Positions 33,821 through 43,848 are shown, numbered from the stretch's first letter. The stretch: DNA of 64,000 bases from Gammaproteobacteria bacterium (GCA_012728315.1 JAAYFI010000007.1:17120-81119); one strand, 5' to 3'. Numbers and translations: made by a program. The notes: generated by a model not told the origin, from the letters alone.

Positions 33821-35356
33821 TTACTTGAGCTCAACGATCGTGCGTCCGGTCATTTCTTTAGGAATAGGCAAGCCCATCAGGGTCAGCATGGTGGGTGCAA
33901 CATCGGCTAAGACACCATTGGCGCGAATGCTAGCCGGGCGTTTACCCACGTAAATGAAAGGTACGGGTTCACAGGTGTGTGCGGTGTGTGCTTGCCCTGT
34001 GCTTTCATCTTCCATTTGTTCAACGTTGCCATGATCCGCGGTAATCAGCGCTTCACCGCCAACTTTATCTAGGGCGCTAACAATGCGTCCTAAGCAGTTA
34101 TCTAGGCATTCGACCGCTTGTACCGCTGCTGAGAATACGCCGGTATGACCCACCATATCGCCGTTAGCGTAGTTCACTACAATAACATCGTACTTTTGTT
34201 GTTCGATGGCTTCGACAATGCGGTCGGTGACTTCGGGCGCACTCATTTGTGGCTGCAGATCATAGGTCGCAACATTGGGTGAAGGAATTAAGATGCGCTC
34301 CTCTCCTACAAAAGGCTCTTCGCGGCCGCCTGAAAAGAAGAAAGTGACATGGGCATATTTTTCTGTTTCTGCAATACGCAGCTGTGTCTTGCCTTGATCG
34401 GCGAGGTACTCACCCAGCACATTAACTAAAGCTGTTGGAGCAAAGGCGCAAGGCGCATCCAAATTAGCAGCATATTGGGTCAACATCACAAACTGGCTCA
34501 GTTGTGGCAAACGCTGACGGTTAAAGCCAGAGAAGTTTTGATCTAAGAAAGCGTGGCTTAATTCGCGTGCGCGGTCAGCGCGGAAGTTCATAAAAATAAC
34601 GCTATCGCCATCGGCAATAGAAACTGGCTCACCGATACTGGTGGCTTGTACAAACTCATCTGACTCATCACGAGCGTAGGCTGCAGCTAATGCAGCGCTG
34701 GCAGTATGGGCATGGAAAGTGGCTTGGCCATCAATAATTAATTGCCACGCTTTTTCAACTCGATCCCAGCGGTTGTCACGGTCCATGGCATAGTAGCGGC
34801 CAATAACACTGGCAATACGGCCTTTGCCCAGTTTGGCGCAGGCGGCCTCAATGGCATCAATGGACGGTTGCGCGCTACGTGGCGGGGTGTCGCGACCATC
34901 TAAAAAAGCATGTAAATAAATGTGCTCAGCGCCACGTTGTGCCGCCAATTCAAGCATCGCGATAATATGATCTTGATGGCTGTGTACGCCACCTTCCGAG
35001 AGTAAACCTAAAATATGCACGGCTTTACCAGCGCTTGCCGCTTGATCAACAGCGCCAGTTAAGGCGGGGTTGGTGAAAAAGTCACCGTCTTGAATGGCTT
35101 TAGTCACTCGGGTGAAGTCTTGATAAACCACCCGTCCTGCGCCGAGGTTCATATGGCCCACTTCTGAGTTGCCCATTTGTCCATCAGGCAAACCTACATC
35201 CATACCGCTGCCAGAGATAAGGCCGTTAGGGTACTGCGCGCGCAGTTGATCGTAAACGGGAGTGTTGGCACTGTAAATGGCGTTGTAGTCAGGGCTATCG
35301 CTATGACCAAAACCATCGAGAATAACTAAAACCAGAGGTTTAGGCGTGGCATCCAT
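33821..35356 (-). CDS. gpmI: 2,3-bisphosphoglycerate-independent phosphoglycerate mutase
   Basis: Manganese-dependent glycolytic/gluconeogenic mutase interconverting 3- and 2-phosphoglycerate. The 511-residue protein has metal-site Asp14 in VILDGFGHS, catalytic Ser64 in [32 protein letters not shown] and the late metal motif [10 protein letters not shown]. Normal length. It is divergent from the rhodanese gene with a 135-bp gap. Confidence 0.97.
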   Translation of the reverse strand: MDATPKPLVLVILDGFGHSDSPDYNAIYSANTPVYDQLRAQYPNGLISGSGMDVGLPDGQMGNSEVGHMNLGAGRVVYQDFTRVTKAIQDGDFFTNPALTGAVDQAASAGKAVHILGLLSEGGVHSHQDHIIAMLELAAQRGAEHIYLHAFLDGRDTPPRSAQPSIDAIEAACAKLGKGRIASVIGRYYAMDRDNRWDRVEKAWQLIIDGQATFHAHTASAALAAAYARDESDEFVQATSIGEPVSIADGDSVIFMNFRADRARELSHAFLDQNFSGFNRQRLPQLSQFVMLTQYAANLDAPCAFAPTALVNVLGEYLADQGKTQLRIAETEKYAHVTFFFSGGREEPFVGEERILIPSPNVATYDLQPQMSAPEVTDRIVEAIEQQKYDVIVVNYANGDMVGHTGVFSAAVQAVECLDNCLGRIVSALDKVGGEALITADHGNVEQMEDESTGQAHTAHTCEPVPFIYVGKRPASIRANGVLADVAPTMLTLMGLPIPKEMTGRTIVELK

Positions 35357-35491
35357 AAGAATAAACTCGCAATTTAATGACGGAAGATAGGCTAAGTTTA
35401 GCCCGATGTGCTCTGCGCGTCATTGTTAGTAGTTCAGAGAATGCGCAGGTCTGTGTATACTTTGCTGATTATAACGTTTTGGGTATCAACT

Positions 35492-35905
35492 ATGCTTGCC
35501 AAATTCCTTGAGTTTATTACTGTGCATTACATGCTCAGTGGGTCATTTTTAATTATCCTGGTGTTGCTGATCTTACAGCAGGCACGCAGTTCTGGACGTA
35601 ATCTCAGCACGCGTGAGCTGACCGCTATGGTGAATCGCGATGAAGCCTTTATTCTTGATATACGTCCGAAAAAAGAATTTCAGAGCGGGCATATTGTTGG
35701 CTCTGAAAACATCAGCAGTGATCAGCTGAAAACCCGTATGGCGGAGCTTGAAAAGCATAAAGATAAAACTATTATTGTGGTCTGTGCTTCAGGTGTACAT
35801 GCTGGCGGTGCCTGCGCTGAATTGAAAAAAGCAGGCTTTAATGCGGCGCGTTTATCCGGTGGCATTACAAGTTGGCGCAGCGAGAATCTACCTGTGGTGA
35901 AATAA
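35492..35905 (+). CDS. Membrane-anchored rhodanese-like protein (YibN type)
   Basis: About 137 residues: one N-terminal transmembrane helix (about 12-30) and a cytoplasmic rhodanese domain (about 40-137) with the active-site loop VCASGVHAG carrying the presumed catalytic cysteine, and LSGGITSWRSENLPVVK at the end. Sulfur transfer is the family activity, but the target is unknown; E. coli YibN sits in the same rhodanese-grxC-secB arrangement. The ATG at 35492 is chosen over the upstream GTG at 35408 because it matches the family length. Confidence 0.9.
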   Translation: MLAKFLEFITVHYMLSGSFLIILVLLILQQARSSGRNLSTRELTAMVNRDEAFILDIRPKKEFQSGHIVGSENISSDQLKTRMAELEKHKDKTIIVVCASGVHAGGACAELKKAGFNAARLSGGITSWRSENLPVVK

Positions 35906-35906
35906 T

Positions 35907-36170
35907 ATGGCTCACGTAATTATTTATTCCAGCGACTGGTGCCCTTTTTGTGTGCGGGCCAAAACCTTGCTGAGCAACAAAGGTGTTGCTTTTGAGGAAA
36001 TCTGTGTCGATGGAAAACCTGAGGTACGCGCCAAAATGGCAGAAAAAGCCAAGCGTACTTCAGTGCCGCAAATTTGGATTAATGAGCTGCATGTTGGCGG
36101 CTGCGATGAGTTATTTGCGCTGGAGCGAGCAGGTAAGCTGGATGCTCTATTGGCTGACTCATCGAACTAG
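35907..36170 (+). CDS. grxC: Glutaredoxin 3
   Basis: Cytoplasmic glutathione-dependent disulfide reductase. The dithiol site is Cys12-Pro-Phe-Cys15 in DWCPFCVRAK; TSVPQIWINELHVGGCDEL holds the cis-proline and the GG-C/D glutathione-binding loop. The usual tyrosine in CPYC is phenylalanine here. 87 residues. It starts one base after the rhodanese stop and precedes secB. Confidence 0.95.
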   Translation: MAHVIIYSSDWCPFCVRAKTLLSNKGVAFEEICVDGKPEVRAKMAEKAKRTSVPQIWINELHVGGCDELFALERAGKLDALLADSSN

Positions 36171-36257
36171 ACAAGCAGATTGTGTGCTTGTACAAGAGAC
36201 GCGAGCCTAGCAACAAGTCTTTAATTTATATATTTAGGGTTAAGGGGTAACAAAAAC

Positions 36258-36737
36258 ATGACCGAACAAAACAATAATGTGGCCGCACAAGAAGAAGTCA
36301 CCTCACAGTTTTCGCTGCAGCGTATTTATGTCAAAGATTTATCTTTCGAAGCACCGAAAAGCCCAGAGATTTTTCGTGAAGACTGGAGCCCTAATGTTGA
36401 AATGGACCTGAACACCCGTCAGCGTAGCTTAGAGGGTGATTTTTATGAGGTTGTTTTAACGATTACTGTGACAGTTAAAACCGGTGAGGACGTTGCTTTT
36501 ATTGCTGAAGTTCAACAGGCTGGTATTTTCTTGATTCAGGGTTTAGATGCCGCGTCGCAAGGCCATGCACTGGGTGCTTTCTGCCCAAGCATTTTATTTC
36601 CTTATGCACGTGAAACACTGGATAGCTTGGTGGTGCGCGGTTCTTTCCCTGCGCTGATGCTGGCGCCAGTCAACTTTGATGCGCTGTATGCGCAAGAGCT
36701 ACAGCGTATGCAAGCCAGCGGTACAGCTCAAGCTTAA
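36258..36737 (+). CDS. secB: Protein-export chaperone SecB
   Basis: Tetrameric cytosolic chaperone that keeps precursors unfolded and passes them to SecA. The 159-residue acidic protein shows [43 protein letters not shown] and [23 protein letters not shown], all family blocks. It is 87 bp after grxC and has an AAGGGG ribosome site. Confidence 0.97.
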   Translation: MTEQNNNVAAQEEVTSQFSLQRIYVKDLSFEAPKSPEIFREDWSPNVEMDLNTRQRSLEGDFYEVVLTITVTVKTGEDVAFIAEVQQAGIFLIQGLDAASQGHALGAFCPSILFPYARETLDSLVVRGSFPALMLAPVNFDALYAQELQRMQASGTAQA

Positions 36738-36760
36738 GTCAGACTGCTATTTAGCCAACT

Positions 36761-36796
36761 CTTGCGTTGGGTTGTAGGTTGTCCAGCCAGCGCAAG
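36761..36796 (+). terminator. Hairpin after secB
   Basis: CTTGCGTTGG and CCAGCGCAAG pair over 10 bp (one G-U) around a 16-base loop, 24 bp after the secB stop. The loop contains GTTGTAGGTTGTCC, similar to the GTAGGTCG edge of the REP family. No T-run follows. Confidence 0.4.
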
Positions 36797-36822
36797 ATGA
36801 TTCGCGTAACAAGGGGGTGTCA

Positions 36823-37734
36823 ATGAGTAAAGTCAGTGTCTTAGTTGTTGATGATGCCTCATTTATTCGAGATTTAATCAAGAAAGGGCTGCGTACCTAT
36901 TTTCCGGGTATCTGTATTGAGGAAGCGGTGAATGGCCGCAAAGCTCAGCAAATGCTCAGTTCACAGATGTTTGATTTGGTTTTGTGTGACTGGGAAATGC
37001 CCGAGATGAGTGGTTTAGAACTTTTGACTTGGTTTCGACAACAGGCTGAGTTTAAAGCCATCCCTTTTATTATGGTGACCAGTCGCGGTGATAAAGACAA
37101 CGTTGTGCAAGCCATCCAATCAGGTGTCACTGATTATATTGGCAAGCCTTTTACTCAAGAGCAGCTCACAAGCAAAGTGACCAAGGCGCTAAGCCGCAGC
37201 GGTCGTTTGTCGGCTCTTAGCGCATCGGCTCCAGCAAAAATGTTAAGTCCCGGTGTTGCCACTGATTCGTTGTCTGTATTAACGGGCAATAAAACGGCTA
37301 GCACTAGCACTGCAACTGTGGCGGTGCCTGCTAAAAAGCCTGTAGTCACCCCTTCTGTGCCTCCCGCACCAGCTGCGCCATCGAGCGCCAGTGTGCGTGG
37401 TCAAGGGCAGGGACGCTTGCGTTTATCCAATGGTGAGTTTGCTTGCGTCATTAAAGCGCTAAGCTTAAAAGATGCGCTACTGGTCGTGAAACGTAGCGAA
37501 ACATTGCCGCAAGTGTTAGATAGCGCGGTGCTTGATCTTGAGCAGGGTGAAGAGGCTGAAGTGGCCCGCTTAAATGCCTATGTGCATGCCGTCAGTGCTT
37601 TAGAAGCTCGGTCTGATAGTGAGTGGTTGCAGGTGACCTGCCGCTTTGTGGATAGTGACCCTAAAAAGCTGGACTATTTATCGCGTTTAATCGCGCGGGG
37701 CACCACACAAAGACACTTTACTCCCAGTGCTTAA
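36823..37734 (+). CDS. Response regulator with a C-terminal domain I cannot assign
   Basis: Residues 1-125 form a CheY-like receiver: acidic pair in LVVDDASFIRDLIKKGLRTYF, phospho-acceptor Asp56 in LVLCDWEMPEMSGLELL, Thr/Ser in MVTSRG and the conserved Lys in IGKPFTQEQL. A Ser/Thr/Ala/Pro-rich linker (about 130-190, including PPAPAAPSSAS) leads to a ~110-residue domain beginning GRLRLSNGEFACVIKALSLKDALLVVKR. This could be a divergent PilZ-like beta-barrel, but the RxxxR and D/NxSxxG c-di-GMP motifs are not seen. No histidine kinase is adjacent. The ATG at 36823 is preferred to the GTG at 36817 because of spacing from AAGGGG. Confidence 0.82.
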   Translation: MSKVSVLVVDDASFIRDLIKKGLRTYFPGICIEEAVNGRKAQQMLSSQMFDLVLCDWEMPEMSGLELLTWFRQQAEFKAIPFIMVTSRGDKDNVVQAIQSGVTDYIGKPFTQEQLTSKVTKALSRSGRLSALSASAPAKMLSPGVATDSLSVLTGNKTASTSTATVAVPAKKPVVTPSVPPAPAAPSSASVRGQGQGRLRLSNGEFACVIKALSLKDALLVVKRSETLPQVLDSAVLDLEQGEEAEVARLNAYVHAVSALEARSDSEWLQVTCRFVDSDPKKLDYLSRLIARGTTQRHFTPSA

Positions 37735-37866
37735 TTGACCCAGCTCTTGGCCAAGCCTATGGCAATATGGATTTGAGGCTAACTCGATCACAACTTGGAT
37801 TAATGGTGTTCGAATCCTAGTGCAAGTGCTGCTATGTTTTCTGCTGAAGTCAATTTTTGAGCATAA

Positions 37867-38766
37867 ATGATGTATAAAAAATGTCTGCTTGCAGCGGGTT
37901 TATCACTGCTTAGTGTTCAGGTGCTGGCTGTGACGGTATACAAATACACCGATGAAAATGGTGTGGTGACCTATACCGACAAAGCTAAAGCTGGCGCTCA
38001 GGTGTTTGTCTTTAATGACCGTATGGTTGAGCGGATCGAGCATGAGGTTAAGCTGGAAACCCGCAAACACGCTGCCGGTGAAACGCTTTTAGTGCGTAAC
38101 GATCTGTATGCACCGGTGGAAATTGAGCTGGCTTTAGAAGAACAGGCGAATTTAGCTGGCGGTGTTAAACAACCCGTGCGCTGGGTATTACCGCCACGCA
38201 GTACAATCAGGCTGATCACGTTAGCGCCTAAGGATCCTCAGCAGCCCTTGCGGTATAAACCTAAGCTGCGTTATGCCTTAGGTGATCCGCGCTTGCTACC
38301 GACCACTAACGAGTACGATTTACCTTGGCGTGGCGGTCCGTTTCGTCTGACTCAAGGCGTGAACGGCAAGTACAGTCATTTCACACCTAAAAGCCGTTAT
38401 GCGCTGGATATTGCGATGCCAGAAGGCACGCCGATTGTCGCCGCGCGAGCGGGTGTTGTGGTGAAAACTGAAAATCAACAAACCGGCCGTGGGAATAATC
38501 CGGCTGGTAACTTTGTGCGCATTTTGCATGATGACGGCACAATGGGTGTTTACTTACATTTGCAAACAGGCTCTGTCAGCGTGCGAGAAGGTCAGCGTGT
38601 TGAGCAGGGCATGTTTTTAGCCAATTCGGGTAATACCGGCAACAGTACGGGGCCGCACTTACATTTTGTGGTGCAGCGCAATATGGGTTTGGCTGTGGAG
38701 TCCATTCCTTTCGACTTTAATCAACCGGTCAATAGCCTGCCCAGTTTCGCTGTGGGCGGGGAATAG
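37867..38766 (+). CDS. Periplasmic M23 peptidase with N-terminal DUF4124
   Basis: A 299-residue exported protein. Signal peptide about 1-21, then a DUF4124 module (VTVYKYTDENGVVTYTDKAKAG, about 22-50), a beta-rich middle part, and an M23/LytM domain (about 165-290). Zinc-site residues appear intact: an Asp in RYALDIAMPEGTPIVAARAG preceded by a His in YSHF, and the HxH in STGPHLHFVVQ. It is therefore likely an active peptidoglycan endopeptidase. It has about 130 bp of its own upstream region. Confidence 0.88.
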   Translation: MMYKKCLLAAGLSLLSVQVLAVTVYKYTDENGVVTYTDKAKAGAQVFVFNDRMVERIEHEVKLETRKHAAGETLLVRNDLYAPVEIELALEEQANLAGGVKQPVRWVLPPRSTIRLITLAPKDPQQPLRYKPKLRYALGDPRLLPTTNEYDLPWRGGPFRLTQGVNGKYSHFTPKSRYALDIAMPEGTPIVAARAGVVVKTENQQTGRGNNPAGNFVRILHDDGTMGVYLHLQTGSVSVREGQRVEQGMFLANSGNTGNSTGPHLHFVVQRNMGLAVESIPFDFNQPVNSLPSFAVGGE

Positions 38767-38860
38767 TGCGGCCGATGCCAGCTGTTGACATGAGTCTTAG
38801 GCCGTTGCTGTCATCCATCTAAACGGCCGCAAGGCTGCGATCTTAGCTTGTCCTAACGGC

Positions 38861-39754
38861 CTAAGTCGCCAAGCTGTAATGGGCAATAATGCCTAAGAAA
38901 ATACAGAAGCCAGCCCAGTGGTTATGTAAAAACGCGCGCAATGAAGACTGAGCATCACGCTGGCGGGTGTGGATAAACTCCCAAATAAAGCATGCCGCAG
39001 CGGCCAATAAGCCCAAGTGGAAATAACCGCCGAGCTCAAAGTTGTTTCCAGCCAATAACAAGCAGAATAAGGCGCTGCTTTGTAAGCTAAGAATAATAAA
39101 ACGATCAGCGTCACCGAATAAAACTGCAGTTGATTTAACACCGATTTTTAAATCGTCTTCGCGATCACTCATCGCGTAATAGGTATCGTAAGCAATGGTC
39201 CACAGTAAATTGGCGATATAAATCAGCCAAGCGGCAGTGGGCACGCTGCCGTATTGTGCGCTAAAGGCGAGTAAAATACTGCATGAATAAGCAGCGCCCA
39301 AAGCCACTTGTGGGTAGTAGGTGTAACGCTTAGTAAAAGGGTAAAGAGCGGCGAGACCTACCGCCAAAAAAGACCAGTAAACAGTGGTGCTATCGGTCAG
39401 TAATACTAAGCCAAAACTGATAGTGATCAGGGTGGCAAAAGTGATCAAGGCTTCTTGTGCGCTGACTCGGCCAGTCACAATGGGACGATCTTTGGTACGC
39501 CAAATATCAGCATCGATACCCCGATCAGCAAAATCATTAATGGCGCAGCCAGCAGAGCGCATAAGAATCACGCCCAAGACAAAAATCAGTACATTTTTAA
39601 TGCTCGGGCTGCCGTCGCCGGCAATCCAGAGTGCCCACAGGGTGGGCCACAGTAATAGGTAGATGCCAATAGGGCGGTCTAAGCGCATCAACTGAATAAA
39701 ATCCCAAGCTCTAGGGTGTAGGCGGTTACAGGATTTCAGCAGTTGTATATACAT
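38861..39754 (-). CDS. ubiA: 4-hydroxybenzoate octaprenyltransferase UbiA
   Basis: Inner-membrane prenyltransferase, second step of ubiquinone synthesis. The 297-residue protein has about nine helices and the two aspartate-rich prenyl-diphosphate motifs [19 protein letters not shown] and [14 protein letters not shown]. It lies 46 bp after ubiC, the standard pair. Confidence 0.96.
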   Translation of the reverse strand: MYIQLLKSCNRLHPRAWDFIQLMRLDRPIGIYLLLWPTLWALWIAGDGSPSIKNVLIFVLGVILMRSAGCAINDFADRGIDADIWRTKDRPIVTGRVSAQEALITFATLITISFGLVLLTDSTTVYWSFLAVGLAALYPFTKRYTYYPQVALGAAYSCSILLAFSAQYGSVPTAAWLIYIANLLWTIAYDTYYAMSDREDDLKIGVKSTAVLFGDADRFIILSLQSSALFCLLLAGNNFELGGYFHLGLLAAAACFIWEFIHTRQRDAQSSLRAFLHNHWAGFCIFLGIIAHYSLAT

Positions 39755-39800
39755 AAAAATATCCTAGAAACAGTGTGGTACACATTTAGAACAATACAAG

Positions 39801-40370
39801 CTACAGGGTATTAAAGGCGACGTGGCCTGTATCTTGCCAAAGTTTGGGTAGAAAAACTTCAGCCACTAAAATACCTAGCTTATGTTTTTGAAAGCATGAA
39901 CGTCTTGCCCATACATGGGTTGTCTGTGTGGCTTGTTGCTGGGCGGCGACGGGTAATTGTGTGCAGGGTATCTGGCAAATATACATGGCGCCACGGCTAA
40001 AGGCTTGCTGGCTAAATAACAGCTCTCCGAGCGAGCGCGTACCTAATTGGCTGATATCAAAATCAGCCGCTACAAGTTCAGCTTGGCTGGCAACACTGCG
40101 TGCAAAAACCCAAGGTTGCTGATCATCACACAAAAAAACCTCACGCACCCAGCCACAACTATTATTGCTGATGCCGAGGGCTTGGCATTCATCATGCTTT
40201 AAAGTTTGCCAGCCTTCGTTGAGTAATTGCACATTAAATTGCCCTGTGCAGAGCTGAGTCAGGCGTTGGGTTAAGGAGCCTTGGTCAAACAGCCAGCCAT
40301 TCAGCGCCGCGCAGGCGGTGGCCGAGGTTTGCCAGATATTGGCCGAGGTACTTTGGTTGTTGGTGAGCAC
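39801..40370 (-). CDS. ubiC: Chorismate pyruvate-lyase UbiC
   Basis: Cytoplasmic enzyme converting chorismate to 4-hydroxybenzoate and pyruvate for ubiquinone. The 189-residue protein has CGWVREVFLCDDQQPWVFARSV with the substrate-binding arginine and ELLFSQQAFSRGAMYI; ending VWARRSCFQKHKLGILVAEVFLP includes the conserved Arg and Glu. It precedes ubiA. Confidence 0.95.
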   Translation of the reverse strand: MLTNNQSTSANIWQTSATACAALNGWLFDQGSLTQRLTQLCTGQFNVQLLNEGWQTLKHDECQALGISNNSCGWVREVFLCDDQQPWVFARSVASQAELVAADFDISQLGTRSLGELLFSQQAFSRGAMYICQIPCTQLPVAAQQQATQTTHVWARRSCFQKHKLGILVAEVFLPKLWQDTGHVAFNTL

Positions 40371-40752
40371 AGTACTACTTACTTACTGGAAATGAGTGCG
40401 CAGTTTAGCATGCCTGAATTGATGATTTTGCTTCAGCTGAGTGTGCTGCTGTTATCTTGCCCTGCAAGTCCCTAGGTTTCTGCTTGTCCGACAACCTAAT
40501 AACGCCACAAACAGCATAAAAAACCACACAAGCGCTAGCTGAATGAGCGCTGCTGCGAGGTTCTGCAGCTTGATATCGGCCTGACTATAGCGTTTTGGTT
40601 AGGAAGGCTGGCAAGCACAACTCCATAATAAAAATAAGGCGTTCTAGCTTTACATCCAAATTGTCTAAAATTAATTAAAGTGACTATAAAGTACCCTGTT
40701 CTAATGGGTTTTTAGCGTAAAATACGCGCAAATTATTATTTGGAATGATTCA
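40371..40752. other. 382-bp gap between ubiC and the SCP2-like gene
   Basis: No convincing gene, RNA or repeat was found apart from the promoter listed separately. The right part is A+T-rich. Confidence 0.5.
40661..40690 (+). promoter_or_regulatory. Candidate sigma-70 promoter of the SCP2-like gene
   Basis: TTGTCT (40661-40666), an 18-bp A+T-rich spacer and TATAAA (40685-40690) lie about 60 bp before the ATG at 40753. Four of six -35 bases and five of six -10 bases match consensus. Confidence 0.45.
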
Positions 40753-41139
40753 ATGAAATTTCGTTTTTTACTCTGGATGCTCGGTCGTATGATGAATAAG
40801 GCCAGCAAAACCAACCCCGCTTTTCAACAGCAGCTGGAAGGTAAAGAGCTAACCTTTATGCTGCATACTTTGGATGGCAAAGTTGCGCGCCACTTTGTGA
40901 TTCGTAATAACCGCCTAGAGAGCCGCTCAGGTGTTGTGCAAGATCCCACCTTTGCCATTGGCTTTAAAGATGCTGCGTTTGGTTTTGCCACCATGAATGC
41001 AAAAAATAAGCAGCTCGCTTTTATGCAGGGGATTCAAGATAAAAATATCCAAATTCAAGGCAATACAGCGATGGTGATGTGGTTTCAAGGCTTAATGAAA
41101 TACTTAATGCCTAAGAAGTCGAAAGCAAAAGCACAGTGA
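40753..41139 (+). CDS. SCP2 sterol-binding-domain-like protein
   Basis: A 128-residue protein resembling SCP2-type lipid-binding domains: VARHFVIRNNRLESRSGVVQDPTFAIGFKDAAFGFATM followed by FMQGIQDKNIQIQGNTAMVMWFQGLMKYLMP, the pattern of the hydrophobic tunnel region. No catalytic residues can be named. In UbiJ and UbiT an SCP2 domain serves ubiquinone synthesis; the nearby ubiC-ubiA pair makes a lipid or quinone role attractive but unproven. It ends at a bidirectional terminator shared with comM. Confidence 0.72.
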   Translation: MKFRFLLWMLGRMMNKASKTNPAFQQQLEGKELTFMLHTLDGKVARHFVIRNNRLESRSGVVQDPTFAIGFKDAAFGFATMNAKNKQLAFMQGIQDKNIQIQGNTAMVMWFQGLMKYLMPKKSKAKAQ

Positions 41140-41148
41140 TTTTAATCT

Positions 41149-41177
41149 TGAGGCACGCCAGTATAGGCGTGCCTTAA
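41149..41177. terminator. Bidirectional terminator between SCP2-like gene and comM
   Basis: AGGCACGCC and GGCGTGCCT form a 9-bp stem around AGTATA, in the 44-bp convergent gap. T/A-rich flanks are present on both sides (TTTTAAT and TTAAA), so it can serve both genes. Confidence 0.75.
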
Positions 41178-41183
41178 ACACAG

Positions 41184-42680
41184 CTATTGTTCTTCGTTTA
41201 AGCGATACTGCAGAGCTTCAGCTAAATGCGCGCGCCGGATATCCGTAGCCGCCTCTAGGTCCGCCAGTGTGCGCGCTACTTTCAGTACTCGGTGCGTTGC
41301 GCGCAAGGATAAATTGAGTCGTTCGCTGGCCTGCTCAAGCCAGCTGCGATCCTCTTCCTGTAGGGCGCAGTATTTACGTAACGCGTTGAGATCCAGTTGT
41401 GCATTGCTACAGCCTTGGCGCTTGAGTTGTCGCTCGCGTGCAGCGCAAACCAGCTCTACTGCTTGTGCAGAGCTGAGCCCAGGTTCTTTGGCTTGCCGCA
41501 GAGAGGTGGCTTCACGGGCGACAGTGATATGCAGGTCAATGCGGTCCAGTAATGGGCCAGAGAGTTTATTGCGATAACGTTGCACTTGCTCAGGCGTGCA
41601 GTGGCAGCGACCACTGCTATCTCCGTAGTAGCCGCAGGGGCAAGGATTCATTGCCGCAACCAATTGAAAACGCGCAGGAAAGCGTACCTTGCTGTGCGCG
41701 CGCGCAATTACAATATAGCCTGATTCTAAAGGCTCGCGCAGCACTTCAAGCACTTTACGATCAAACTCCGGCAACTCATCTAAAAATAAAATACCTTGGT
41801 GCGCTAAGCTGATCTCACCGGGATGTGGGCGGCTGCCACCGCCGACTAACGCTGGGCCTGAAGCGCTATGGTGCGGTTGGCGAAAAGGGCGTTGCGGCCA
41901 GCTGCGCAAGGGTTCGAGCTGCACTACAGACTGCACGGCAGCGACTTCTAAAGACTCTTGTTCTGTCAAAGGGGGGAGTAAACCAGGTAAGCGGCTGGCC
42001 AATAGAGTTTTGCCGGTGCCGGGTGGGCCGCAGAGCAGTAAATTATGCAGCCCAGCAGCTGCAACGATCAGCGCACGTTTAGCGGCATGTTGACCTTGGA
42101 CTTCTAAAATATCGGGATAGGACGGTGGTTGTGCCAGCAGACCTTGGGATTGGTAGGGCTTTAATGGTTGTTGCTGATTAAAATGTCCGACCAGCTCCAA
42201 TAAGTGCTCAATGGCATACACTTTAACGCCGGTCGCAAGGCATGCTTCTTCAGCATTAGCCAATGCGACGACTAATGTTCGACCTGCCGCACGCGCAGCT
42301 AATGCGGCGGGTAATACCCCGCGAACTGGGCGTACATGGCCTGACAGAGCTAATTCACCGATGCATTCAAAATTATCCAAGCAGCCGCCGGGGAGCTGAG
42401 CGCTGGCGGCTAAGAGGCCTAGAGCAATGGCTAAATCAAAGCGGCCACCTTCTTTGGGTAAATCAGCAGGCGCTAAATTAAGAGTGATACGTTTGCGTGG
42501 AAACTCTAGTGCGCTATTGAGAATAGCGCTGCGTACGCGGTCTTTGCTTTCCCGTACAGCGGTTTCGGGCAAGCCAACAATAGTCAGCGAAGGCAAACCA
42601 TTGGTTAGATGGATTTCCACGCTAACAGCGGGGGCTTCAACACCGATTTGCGCGCGGCTGTGAATAATAGCAAGTGACAT
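41184..42680 (-). CDS. comM: Mg-chelatase-like AAA+ helicase ComM (YifB)
   Basis: Hexameric helicase of the ComM group that promotes branch migration during natural transformation. The 498 residues have an N-terminal Lon-protease-like (ChlI) domain (about 20-170), a Mg-chelatase AAA+ core with Walker A GPPGTGKT (about residue 218) and LFLDELPEF, a zinc-type cysteine cluster in NPCPCGYYGDSSGRCHC, and a C-terminal lid domain. A full-length gene suggests transformation competence is possible. Confidence 0.95.
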   Translation of the reverse strand: MSLAIIHSRAQIGVEAPAVSVEIHLTNGLPSLTIVGLPETAVRESKDRVRSAILNSALEFPRKRITLNLAPADLPKEGGRFDLAIALGLLAASAQLPGGCLDNFECIGELALSGHVRPVRGVLPAALAARAAGRTLVVALANAEEACLATGVKVYAIEHLLELVGHFNQQQPLKPYQSQGLLAQPPSYPDILEVQGQHAAKRALIVAAAGLHNLLLCGPPGTGKTLLASRLPGLLPPLTEQESLEVAAVQSVVQLEPLRSWPQRPFRQPHHSASGPALVGGGSRPHPGEISLAHQGILFLDELPEFDRKVLEVLREPLESGYIVIARAHSKVRFPARFQLVAAMNPCPCGYYGDSSGRCHCTPEQVQRYRNKLSGPLLDRIDLHITVAREATSLRQAKEPGLSSAQAVELVCAARERQLKRQGCSNAQLDLNALRKYCALQEEDRSWLEQASERLNLSLRATHRVLKVARTLADLEAATDIRRAHLAEALQYRLNEEQ

Positions 42681-42733
42681 AGATCCTCCTTGATCTGATG
42701 TGGGTGCAACATTAAAGCAAGCCTAGGTGCTGC

Positions 42734-42858
42734 TTAGGGAAACACTGATTCATGCACTCATTGTGCGGGGCGATGCGACAATCAACGGCTCCAAAGCCAA
42801 TCGGATTGCTTCGCTACGCGGGCAATGCCGTTTTATGATGTATTCAGCGTCTCCTTAA
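42734..42858. mobile_element. MITE-like element with imperfect terminal inverted repeats
   Basis: A 117-bp segment (42738-42854) begins GGAAACACTGA and ends TCAGCGTCTCC, whose complement GGAGACGCTGA matches in 9 of 11 positions; the similarity extends inward as TTCAT/ATACAT. It is flanked by TTAG and TTAA, fitting the YTAR duplication of IS5-type elements, though imperfectly. It has no coding capacity and lies between comM and ubiK. Size, ends and flanks suggest a nonautonomous IS5-like MITE. Confidence 0.5.
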
Positions 42859-42864
42859 AGCATT

Positions 42865-43122
42865 TTAAGGTGTGTTGTTAAGCTGCTCTTCTAAGGCAGC
42901 TACTTTGTCTTCCAGTGCTTCCAAGCGGGCACGGGTGCGCGCTAGGACAACCATTTGGCTGTCAAATTCTTCACGACTGACTAAATCAAGCTTGCTAAAC
43001 CCGCTTTGCAATAGCGCTTTAAGTTGCGCTTCAATTTCTGCGCGTGGTAGCGGATTTTCACTGCCCAATAAACGCCCTGCATGGGTGCTGATGCTGTCGA
43101 GTAAAGCCTTAGGCGGCAACAT
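42865..43122 (-). CDS. ubiK: Ubiquinone biosynthesis accessory factor UbiK (YqiC/BMFP)
   Basis: Small coiled-coil protein that helps assemble the soluble ubiquinone-synthesis complex with UbiJ. The 85 residues begin MLPPKALLDSISTHAGRLL and contain LLQSGFSKLDLVSREEFDSQMVVLARTRARLEALEDKVAALEEQL, the BMFP domain with a C-terminal coiled coil. Typical length. Confidence 0.92.
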   Translation of the reverse strand: MLPPKALLDSISTHAGRLLGSENPLPRAEIEAQLKALLQSGFSKLDLVSREEFDSQMVVLARTRARLEALEDKVAALEEQLNNTP

Positions 43123-43761
<639 letters not shown>

Positions 43762-43814
43762 TTGCGTTAAGCAGGCGCTGTGCATTGTAAGCATTGCGTG
43801 CCACGTGTTTATAG

Positions 43815-43848
43815 CTAAGGCGTAACTCTTTGCAGGGTTACGCCTTAG
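43815..43848 (+). terminator. Terminator after glnK
   Basis: CTAAGGCGTAAC and GTTACGCCTTAG form a perfect 12-bp stem with a 10-base loop, 54 bp after the PII stop, followed by a T-rich stretch (GCATTTTGTTG). It implies that the PII gene is transcribed alone. Confidence 0.75.
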
